DNA of 12,829 nucleotides, taken from an uncultured Prevotellaceae bacterium (GTDB lineage Bacteria; Bacteroidota; Bacteroidia; Bacteroidales; Bacteroidaceae). Location of the stretch: positions 1 through 12,829 of the forward strand of contig CAMWRK010000038.1 of the NCBI GenBank assembly GCA_947176655.1, read 5' to 3'. Made by a program: the position numbers and the translations under genes. The notes under the pieces were generated by a model. The model saw only the letters and a list, made by a program, of their open reading frames with translations. It ran no database searches and had not been told where the DNA came from. Shown here one piece after another: positions 6,683 through 12,829 of this stretch (the stretch's first letter is position 1; each line of letters starts with the position of its first letter).

Positions 6683-7891
6683 ATGGAGAAGAAGAAAGTT
6701 GTGGTAGCCTTCAGCGGTGGCCTCGATACAAGCTACACTGTCATGTATCTGGCCAGGGAGAAGGGCTACGAGGTATATGCCGCATGCGCCGACACCGGCG
6801 GTTTCAGTCAGGAACAACTCAAGGCCAATGAGGAGAACGCCTATAAACTCGGAGCCAAGTCATACGTTACTCTTGATGTGACTCACGAATATTACGAGAA
6901 GTCTCTCAAGTACATGGTATTCGGCAATGTGTTGCGTAATAACTGCTATCCAGTAAGCGTGTCCAGCGAACGCATCTTCCAGGCCATAGCCATTGCACGC
7001 TATGCCCGCGAAATAGGTGCAGATGCCATTGCCCACGGTTCAACTGGAGCCGGTAACGATCAGATACGTTTTGACATGACCTTCCTGGTCATGGCTCCCG
7101 GAGTGGAGATTATCACGCTTACACGTGATGGCAACCTGTCACGTCAGGAGGAGGTGGACTACCTGAACAGTAACGGATACTTCGCCGATTTCACCAAACT
7201 TAAATATTCCTATAACGTAGGCATCTGGGGAACCAGCATCTGCGGAGGCGAGATTCTGGACAGCACCTGCGGTTTGCCGGAGAGTGCCTATCTGAAGCAT
7301 CCTACCAAGGATGGCACCGAACTGTTGAAGCTGGGTTTCGAGAAGGGTGAACTTGTTTCTGTCAATGGCACACGCTACGAGGACAGAATAAAGGCCATAC
7401 AGGCTGTTGAGCAGATAGGCGCGGCCTATGCCATAGGACGTGACTGCCATGTGGGCGATACCATCATCGGCATCAAGGGGCGCGTCGGCTTCGAGGCCGC
7501 CGCACCCATGCTCATCATAGGCGCACATCGCTTCCTGGAGAAATACACCCTCAGCAAGTGGCAGCAGTACTGGAAAGAGCAGGTGGCCAACTGGTACGGA
7601 ATGTTCTTGCACGAGAGCCAGTATCTGGAACCTGTCATGCCGGATATAGAGGCCATGCTGCACAGCAGCCAGCGCAATGTCACCGGCGAGGTCACTCTGG
7701 AACTTCGTCCGTACAGTTTCCAGACCATGGGTGTGGATTCTCCCAATGACCTTGTCAAGAATAAGCTCGGTGAGTATGGCGAGACAGCAAAGGCATGGAC
7801 CGGCGATGATGCCAAGGGATTCATCAAGGTGAGTGCCACTGCGCTCCGTGCATACTATCTGGCACACCCCGATGAAGATCGTCTTCGTTAA
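6683..7891 (+). CDS. argG: Argininosuccinate synthase
   Basis: Joins citrulline and aspartate, using ATP, to give argininosuccinate, the penultimate step to arginine. The 402-residue length is normal. The N-terminal ATP-pyrophosphatase P-loop SGGLDTS is at 11-17. The conserved HGSTGAGNDQIRFD is at 118-131, and the citrulline/aspartate-binding region is present through the middle (YNVGIWGTSICGGEI, then LPESAYLKHP). The C-terminal helix used for tetramerisation follows. It sits 57 bp after the GNAT gene and 81 bp before the small PspC gene, with no TAnnTTTG element in either gap, consistent with one transcript. argH, which cleaves the product, is not in the window. Confidence 0.97.
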   Translation: MEKKKVVVAFSGGLDTSYTVMYLAREKGYEVYAACADTGGFSQEQLKANEENAYKLGAKSYVTLDVTHEYYEKSLKYMVFGNVLRNNCYPVSVSSERIFQAIAIARYAREIGADAIAHGSTGAGNDQIRFDMTFLVMAPGVEIITLTRDGNLSRQEEVDYLNSNGYFADFTKLKYSYNVGIWGTSICGGEILDSTCGLPESAYLKHPTKDGTELLKLGFEKGELVSVNGTRYEDRIKAIQAVEQIGAAYAIGRDCHVGDTIIGIKGRVGFEAAAPMLIIGAHRFLEKYTLSKWQQYWKEQVANWYGMFLHESQYLEPVMPDIEAMLHSSQRNVTGEVTLELRPYSFQTMGVDSPNDLVKNKLGEYGETAKAWTGDDAKGFIKVSATALRAYYLAHPDEDRLR

Positions 7892-7972
7892 ACATATTAG
7901 GCAGTACCAGGTTTGTTAGAATCATGCCGTGGCGAGAAAAAGCACTGATAAGAAAGTTAATGAGAATACATC

Positions 7973-8158
7973 ATGGAGAAAAGATTTCATCTCTCTGCCA
8001 CAGACCGTAAGGTAGGCGGTGTATGCGGAGGTCTGGCCGAATACTTCGGGATAGATTCGCTGATTGTACGCGTGGCATTTCTGTGTCTGATATGGTTTGC
8101 CGGCTGCGGCCTGTGGGTATACCTTGTACTATGGCTTCTTGCCCCCAAAAGATATTGA
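7973..8158 (+). CDS. Small PspC-domain membrane protein
   Basis: A 61-residue protein that is almost only a PspC domain (the fold of phage-shock protein C). A polar N-terminus (MEKRFHLSATDRK) is followed by the signature GGVCGGLAEYFGID at 15-28 and a hydrophobic segment at about 29-56 (LIVRVAFLCLIWFAGCGLW, then VYLVLWLLA), ending in a basic PKRY. It should be a one- or two-pass inner-membrane protein. In proteobacteria PspC helps control the membrane-stress regulator PspA/PspF, but short stand-alone PspC proteins in Bacteroidetes are mostly uncharacterised. It lies between argG and argC, only 6 bp before the argC ATG, so its translation is likely coupled to argC. No evident biochemical link to arginine. 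Confidence 0.88.
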   Translation: MEKRFHLSATDRKVGGVCGGLAEYFGIDSLIVRVAFLCLIWFAGCGLWVYLVLWLLAPKRY

Positions 8159-8164
8159 CGGACT

Positions 8165-9139
8165 ATGGACAGGAAGATACGGGTAGGAATCCTCGGAGCT
8201 GCCGGTTATACCGGAGGCGAACTGATACGTCTGTTGCTCAACCATCCCATGGCAGAGATTGTCTTTGCCAACAGTGAGTCTAATGCCGGCAATCCCGTTT
8301 GCGAGGTTCACGAGGGGCTTGATGGCGATACAGACCTGAGATTCACAGACACGATGCCATGGGAACAGGTGGACGTGGTATTCTTTTGTTTCGGCCACGG
8401 CAAGAGTCGTGCTTTCCTTCAGGAACACGACATACCGCCGCATGTGCGCATTATAGACTTGGCTCAAGACTTCCGCATAGCCGGAGACCACGACTATGTC
8501 TACGGCCTGCCGGAGACTCACAGGCAGCAGACCGCAGGCGCAATGCATCTTGCCAATCCGGGATGTTTCGCTACATGCATACAGTTGGCTCTGCTGCCGG
8601 CTCTGCATGGCGGCCTTATCAGCGGCGACATACATGTCAACGGCATAACAGGCTCCACAGGAGCCGGGCAGAAGCCTGGAGCCACGACGCATTTCAGTTG
8701 GCGCCACGACAATATCTCTGTATACAAGACTTTCACACACCAGCATCTCTTGGAAATCAACCAGACTATCCGCGAGATTCTGCCAGAATATGACGGGCGT
8801 GTACTCTTCATCCCGCAGCGAGGCTGTTTTGCCCGTGGCATATTTGTTACCGCCTACGCACGTTGCGAGACTCCGATAGAGCTGGTACGGCAGGCCTATG
8901 CCGATTATTACCGTGATGCGGCATTTACACACTTCGTCACCAAATCGCCAGATCTGAAGCAGGTGGTCAACACCAACAAGGCAGTGGTCTATGTAGAAAA
9001 GTATGAAGACCAGCTTCTGATGATATGCTGCATAGACAATCTGCTGAAGGGTGCGGTGGGACAGGCAGTGCAGAATATGAACCTGATGTTCGGATTGGAT
9101 GAGAAGGCCGGTCTGTGTCTCAAGGCCTCGGCTTTCTGA
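8165..9139 (+). CDS. argC: N-acyl-gamma-glutamyl-phosphate reductase
   Basis: NADPH-dependent reduction of N-acyl-glutamyl-5-phosphate to the semialdehyde, the third step of arginine synthesis. 324 residues. The Rossmann motif GILGAAGYTGGE is at 8-19 and the catalytic cysteine Cys134 in NPGCFAT. GSTGAGQKPG (163-172) is followed by a THQH segment at about 191-194 that includes the expected catalytic histidine region. By length this is the short ArgC class found in Bacteroides. Given the downstream succinylornithine enzyme, the physiological substrate is likely the succinyl rather than the acetyl derivative; that is inference from the cluster. The start follows the PspC stop by 6 bp, and the stop is 56 bp before argD. 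Confidence 0.95.
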   Translation: MDRKIRVGILGAAGYTGGELIRLLLNHPMAEIVFANSESNAGNPVCEVHEGLDGDTDLRFTDTMPWEQVDVVFFCFGHGKSRAFLQEHDIPPHVRIIDLAQDFRIAGDHDYVYGLPETHRQQTAGAMHLANPGCFATCIQLALLPALHGGLISGDIHVNGITGSTGAGQKPGATTHFSWRHDNISVYKTFTHQHLLEINQTIREILPEYDGRVLFIPQRGCFARGIFVTAYARCETPIELVRQAYADYYRDAAFTHFVTKSPDLKQVVNTNKAVVYVEKYEDQLLMICCIDNLLKGAVGQAVQNMNLMFGLDEKAGLCLKASAF

Positions 9140-9195
9140 ACGGCACGGTACATATCAGCAAACGAACAATACACCTTAATAATATTATACACATA

Positions 9196-10326
9196 ATGAA
9201 TTTGTTTGACGTATATCCCCTTTTCGATATTGCCATAGACCGTGGCGAGGGTTGCCGTGTCTGGGACGAGGATGGAACGGAATATCTCGACCTCTATGGC
9301 GGCCATGCTGTCATCAGCATAGGTCACGCCCATCCGCATTATGTCGAGGCCATTGCCTCGCAGGTGGCTCGTCTGGGCTTTTACAGCAACTCCGTTCAGA
9401 ACCCGTTGCAGAAGAGTCTTGCCGCCACGCTGGGCAAGGTGTCCGGTTATGAGGATTATCAGCTTTTTCTCATAAACTCCGGTGCGGAGGCCAACGAGAA
9501 CGCCCTCAAACTGGCCTCTTTCCATAACGGGCGCAAGCGAGTGCTCTCTGCCGAGAAAGCATTCCATGGCCGCACATCGCTGGCCGTGGAGACTACGGCC
9601 AATCCGGCAATCATCGCACCAATCAATGCCAACGGCCATGTCACATATCTGCCCATAAACAACATAGAGCCATGGCGCGCAGAGATAGAGAAAGGCGATG
9701 TCTGCGCCGTCATTCTCGAGTGCATACAAGGAGTGGGTGGTATACGCATGGTTGAGTCCGCTTTCCTTCAGGAGCTGCATGCCCTGTGTCAGGCGTATGA
9801 TACAGTTCTCATCTGCGACGAGATACAATGCGGCTATGGCCGTTCTGGCAAGTTCTTCGCACACCAGCACCTCGGTGTACGTCCCGACATGATTACCGTG
9901 GCCAAGGGTATCTGCAACGGCTTCCCAATGGGAGGCGTGCTTATCTCTCCGAGATTCACTCCGGTCTACGGACAGCTGGGAACCACTTTCGGCGGCAATC
10001 ACCTCGGATGCGCCGGAGCCTTGGCCGTTTTGGATGTAATAGAGAGCGAGAATCTTGTGGAGAACGCGGCCAATGTGGGCGAATACCTGATTGCGGAACT
10101 TCGTCGCATGAATCTGCCCCACGTGACGGATGTCCGCGGACGTGGCCTGATGATAGGCATAGAACTCGATATTCCGTACAAGGAGCCGCGTACTCGTCTC
10201 ATTAAGGAAGAGCATATCTTCACAGGCTGTTCCGGCACCAATGTCATACGTTTGTTGCCTCCTCTTTGCCTGACCATGGGTGAGGCATCACAATTTCTGG
10301 AAGCATTCCGCAGGGTGCTGTCGTAG
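9196..10326 (+). CDS. argD: N-acylornithine aminotransferase
   Basis: Class III PLP aminotransferase that converts the N-acylglutamate semialdehyde to N-acylornithine with glutamate as amino donor. From this start it has 376 residues, typical of ArgD. The phosphate-binding motif NSGAEANENALK is at 94-105, the PLP-ring Asp in ICDEIQCGYGRSGKFF (Asp208), and the Schiff-base lysine Lys237 in TVAKGICNGFPMGG. The frame stays open upstream to an ATG at 9115 inside argC, but that would add 27 residues of unrelated sequence. The ATG at 9196 (MNLFDVYPLF) matches the normal N-terminus and is preceded by an A/T-rich stretch. It probably acts on the succinylated intermediate in this organism (inference). 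Confidence 0.95.
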   Translation: MNLFDVYPLFDIAIDRGEGCRVWDEDGTEYLDLYGGHAVISIGHAHPHYVEAIASQVARLGFYSNSVQNPLQKSLAATLGKVSGYEDYQLFLINSGAEANENALKLASFHNGRKRVLSAEKAFHGRTSLAVETTANPAIIAPINANGHVTYLPINNIEPWRAEIEKGDVCAVILECIQGVGGIRMVESAFLQELHALCQAYDTVLICDEIQCGYGRSGKFFAHQHLGVRPDMITVAKGICNGFPMGGVLISPRFTPVYGQLGTTFGGNHLGCAGALAVLDVIESENLVENAANVGEYLIAELRRMNLPHVTDVRGRGLMIGIELDIPYKEPRTRLIKEEHIFTGCSGTNVIRLLPPLCLTMGEASQFLEAFRRVLS

Positions 10327-10374
10327 ACAGTCCGTCAGTTCCTGCATGTACTTTCTCCAAACACGCACACTCAC

Positions 10375-11352
10375 ATGAAAAGTTTTCTACATGTTCAAGA
10401 CCTTGGCGACCTGAGAGTGGCTCTTGCCGAGGCGAAGGAAATAAAGAACGATCGTTTCAGGTACGTAGAATCGGGGCGTAACAAAACCGCCCTGCTCGTA
10501 TTCTTCAACAACAGTCTGCGCACACGTCTCTCCACACAGAAAGCAGCACTCAACCTCGGTATGAACGTCATTGTGCTTGATGTCAACGCCGGAGCCTGGA
10601 AATTAGAGACGGAGCGCGGTGTCATAATGGACGGCGACAAGAGCGAACATCTTCTTGAAGCCATTCCTGTGATGAGCTGCTATTGCGATATTATCGGCAT
10701 ACGTTCCTTTGCCGGCCTTACAGACCGTGAATATGACTATGCCGAGACCGTATATCATCAGTTCGTTCGCTATTCCGGTAAGCCGGTCTTTGCCATGGAG
10801 ACGGCCACCGTGCATCCCTTGCAGGCTTTTGCCGACCTCATCACCATAGAGGAACATAAGCAGAAGGCGCGTCCCAAGGTGGTACTTACCTGGGCTCCTC
10901 ATCCGCGCGCGTTGCCTCAGGCCGTTCCCAACAGTTTTGCAGAATGGATGAATGCTGCCGATGTGGATTTCGTCATAACACACCCAGAGGGCTACGAACT
11001 AGACCCGCTCTTTGCCGGTGACGCACGTGTGGAGTACGACCAGATGAAAGCCTTTGAGGGTGCAGATTTTGTCTATGCCAAAAACTGGTCATGTCCCGGT
11101 GTGACCCGTCCTGCTGATTACGGCAAGATACTGGCTGACTATCATGACATGCTCCACTGGACAGTCTCAGACCGTCAGATGGCTATAACCGACAACGCCC
11201 GTTTCATGCACTGCCTTCCTGTCCGCCGCGGCATGATTGTCGCAGATAGTGTTATAGAAGCCCCTACATCCCTTGTCATTCCGGAAGCAGCCAACCGTGA
11301 GATCTCCGCTACCGTGGTTTTGCGGCGGATATTGCAGGGCATGCAGGAATAG
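10375..11352 (+). CDS. argF': N-succinylornithine carbamoyltransferase (ArgF')
   Basis: Transfers the carbamoyl group from carbamoyl phosphate to N-succinylornithine, giving N-succinylcitrulline. 325 residues. The carbamoyl-phosphate loop is FFNNSLRTRLSTQ (43-55), the second site is HPLQ (147-150), and the HCLPVRRG motif is at 279-286. Long stretches such as LETERGVIMDGDK (77-89) and PNSFAEWMNA (185-194) agree with the Bacteroides fragilis enzyme as I recall it, and not with ordinary ornithine carbamoyltransferases. The residue that decides succinyl versus acetyl specificity (Pro90 in B. fragilis, Glu92 in the Xanthomonas acetylornithine enzyme) is Ser90 here. The loop at about 239-261 looks several residues longer than in B. 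fragilis. It is the last gene of the cluster, 48 bp after argD and followed by a strong hairpin. Confidence 0.94.
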   Translation: MKSFLHVQDLGDLRVALAEAKEIKNDRFRYVESGRNKTALLVFFNNSLRTRLSTQKAALNLGMNVIVLDVNAGAWKLETERGVIMDGDKSEHLLEAIPVMSCYCDIIGIRSFAGLTDREYDYAETVYHQFVRYSGKPVFAMETATVHPLQAFADLITIEEHKQKARPKVVLTWAPHPRALPQAVPNSFAEWMNAADVDFVITHPEGYELDPLFAGDARVEYDQMKAFEGADFVYAKNWSCPGVTRPADYGKILADYHDMLHWTVSDRQMAITDNARFMHCLPVRRGMIVADSVIEAPTSLVIPEAANREISATVVLRRILQGMQE

Positions 11353-11390
11353 AGACATAAGCGGATTAGTACATATCTTTTGACACAAAT

Positions 11391-11422
11391 ATTATGGGGA
11401 TGGCAGAAACCATCCCCATAAT
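11391..11422. terminator. Bidirectional hairpin terminator between convergent genes
   Basis: A perfect 13-bp stem, ATTATGGGGATGG (11391-11403) with CCATCCCCATAAT (11410-11422), encloses the 6-base loop CAGAAA. It lies 38 bp past the argF' stop and 30 bp past the stop of the convergent surface-protein gene. Flanking bases are A/T-rich on both sides but there is no long uninterrupted T-run. Its placement and symmetry suggest it ends both transcripts. Confidence 0.8.
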
Positions 11423-11452
11423 TGTTAACACTCTATACATGTTAGACAGACG

Positions 11453-12829
11453 TCATCTTATCACTACTTTCCTGATGGAACCGTCAGTCGTTCTGATGAT
11501 GTTGATACCGGTGTGCGGGCGGCGAGATGCTGTGCCGTCGAGGTTGTAGTATACGGCATTACAGTTCTTCGTTGGGACAAGGATGTCGCTTATGCCTGTG
11601 ACCGGTTCATTGTAGTATCTGTTCTCTGTTTCATCATACATTACGGTCTTGCCTCCAAGTACGGGATGTGCATCAACGCCAATTTCCTGTCCGAATGCCT
11701 CACCGAGTCTGTAGGCTATTTCGCCTGAGCGCATCTGTTCCTCGGTTACAAGGGTCTGACCGTTAGTGTTGTCGTACTCGAAGATACTGAAGGCATTATA
11801 GATATTGGTGAGTGCGGCAGCGCTGCCTACACAGGCTCCTGCAAGGCGTCCGGAAACATTGCCTATGCTGAACACGTTTTCTACGGTGGCTGTGTTGACA
11901 GACATTCCTACGATGCCGCCTCCGTTGGAACCGGCAACGATGTTTCCGACATTGTATGAGTTGCTTATCGTCGAACTCTCTCTTGACAGGCTGCCTGCTA
12001 TGCCGCCAACGTATGATGTGCCTGAGATTTCGGCTAGGTTCACGCAGCGGTCTATGCATGCGTTATCGTGCAGCATGCCTGCTATGCCGCCCACATACTG
12101 CTTGGCTGATACTGTGCCGTCTACAGTAACATTGCTTATCTCTCCGTTCTTGAGATAGCCGAACAACCCCTGATATGAAGCCTCGGGATTGCCAATGTAC
12201 AGTCCGCTTATGCTGTGTCCGTCTCCGTTGAACACTCCGCTGTATGGTATGTTGGCTGATGTTCCTATGGGTGTCCAGTCGTAGTCGCCGAGGTCTATGT
12301 CACGGGTCAGGACTGCGTTCTGGCCTTCGGCCTTGGCATTTATATGTCCGGCAAACCATGCAAGTTCGGCACCGCTTGAAAGCTGGTAGATGTTGTCTAT
12401 GGCCTCAGGTTCGGATACGGTCTTGCCATCCCATGCGTTTTCTGTGGCAATCATTTCCACTGCAAATGTCTGGACACCTTCGGCATCGTCACCTATAATG
12501 TAGTCGCGGCGGTAGCAACGGTAGCCTGTTTTTCCGGCGGTGATGCTGTATGTGCCGTATGTGCCTGAATATTCGCCGTTGCTGTCCGGCGTAAGACTTG
12601 TGCCATTGAATGATATGTCTACATCGGCATCCTCGACATTGCAGTCAAGTCTGATGACGAACTCTCTGACCGGTGTAAGGGGAATGCGCACGTCTGGAAT
12701 GGAACCGAAATATGTCTTGTGCGCGATGGCCGTAAAGTTGGGCGAACGTCCTGCCTCGCGGCTTATGTTGCGATGGTTTCCTATCGGGTCGCCATAGCCG
12801 TTGACCTGGATGACACCATCTGTCAGCAC
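11453..12829 (-). CDS. Secreted/surface GLUG-repeat protein (partial, N-terminus off right edge)
   Basis: C-terminal 458 residues of a larger protein; the frame is open at base 12829, so no start is visible. About residues 55-125 look like a beta-sandwich, Ig-like or carboxypeptidase-regulatory-like domain (EFVIRLDCNVEDADVDISFN). From about 145 to 350 there is a GLUG-repeat beta-helix-like region. It starts with the lead-in LTRDIDLGDYDWTPIG and FNGDGHSISGLYIG, then about five units beginning QGLFGYL (220), VGGIAGML (246), VGGIAGSL (274), GGGIVGMS (303) and AGACVGSA (330). The closing segment SGEIAYRLG...DAHPVLGG is typical after GLUG repeats in this order. The last 35 residues (VYYNLDGTASRRPHTGINII, then a basic end) resemble C-terminal tails of secreted Prevotella/Bacteroides proteins. 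An adhesin or glycan-related role is possible, but the catalytic or binding part is not visible. Confidence 0.85.
   Translation of the reverse strand: MLTDGVIQVNGYGDPIGNHRNISREAGRSPNFTAIAHKTYFGSIPDVRIPLTPVREFVIRLDCNVEDADVDISFNGTSLTPDSNGEYSGTYGTYSITAGKTGYRCYRRDYIIGDDAEGVQTFAVEMIATENAWDGKTVSEPEAIDNIYQLSSGAELAWFAGHINAKAEGQNAVLTRDIDLGDYDWTPIGTSANIPYSGVFNGDGHSISGLYIGNPEASYQGLFGYLKNGEISNVTVDGTVSAKQYVGGIAGMLHDNACIDRCVNLAEISGTSYVGGIAGSLSRESSTISNSYNVGNIVAGSNGGGIVGMSVNTATVENVFSIGNVSGRLAGACVGSAAALTNIYNAFSIFEYDNTNGQTLVTEEQMRSGEIAYRLGEAFGQEIGVDAHPVLGGKTVMYDETENRYYNEPVTGISDILVPTKNCNAVYYNLDGTASRRPHTGINIIRTTDGSIRKVVIR

Noticed and set aside
8129..8932. 267-codon minus-strand open frame opposite argC
   Set aside because: Antisense shadow of argC and the PspC gene with no domain resemblance.
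8989..10215. 408-codon minus-strand open frame opposite argD
   Set aside because: It lies antisense to a gene with clear catalytic motifs, its translation has no recognisable domain, and such shadows are common opposite codon-biased genes.

Overview
The window looks like chromosomal DNA from a member of the order Bacteroidales (Bacteroides/Prevotella-like; the genus cannot be fixed from the sequence alone). Three things point there. Promoter-like TAnnTTTG elements, the Bacteroidetes -7 type, lie upstream of several genes. The ornithine carbamoyltransferase homologue is of the Bacteroides N-succinylornithine type. The surface protein at the right edge combines GLUG repeats with a C-terminal tail common in Bacteroides/Prevotella secreted proteins. 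I see no insertion sequence, phage gene, tRNA, rRNA or CRISPR array. Apart from the edge-truncated genes, every main gene appears intact.

Left part (1-4648, minus strand): metY (O-acetylhomoserine sulfhydrylase), then an RND-type efflux operon. The efflux operon consists of a lipoprotein periplasmic adaptor whose stop overlaps (ATGA) the start of the inner-membrane RND pump. The pump runs off the left edge after 684 codons. A third, outer-membrane gene may lie beyond that edge but is not visible.

Centre (4649-5461): a compact divergent control region between metY and an Lrp/AsnC-family regulator gene. It contains a good promoter for metY, a weaker one for lrp, and between them a 12-bp-arm inverted repeat that is a candidate operator. 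It is followed by the lrp gene and a 214-bp spacer with repeated GCATAA/TTATGC elements and a promoter in front of argR.

Right-centre (5462-11352, plus strand): a seven-gene arginine-biosynthesis cluster, argR - GNAT acyltransferase - argG - small PspC-domain membrane protein - argC - argD - N-succinylornithine carbamoyltransferase. The last gene implies a pathway with succinylated rather than acetylated intermediates. The GNAT protein is the natural candidate for the first step (N-acylglutamate synthase), ArgC and ArgD for steps three and four, then the carbamoyltransferase. ArgG acts on citrulline after the acyl group is removed. The kinase (argB), deacylase and argH are not in the window. 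ArgR heading the cluster suggests autoregulated arginine repression. The cluster ends in a strong hairpin that also serves the convergent gene.

Right edge (11453-12829, minus strand): the C-terminal 458 residues of a large secreted or surface protein with GLUG repeats.

The region is mostly ordinary metabolism. The points most worth a second look are the Ser at the succinyl/acetyl specificity position of the carbamoyltransferase, the cysteine-bearing GNAT acyltransferase as a presumptive N-succinylglutamate synthase, the tiny PspC protein inside the operon, and the two candidate operators.
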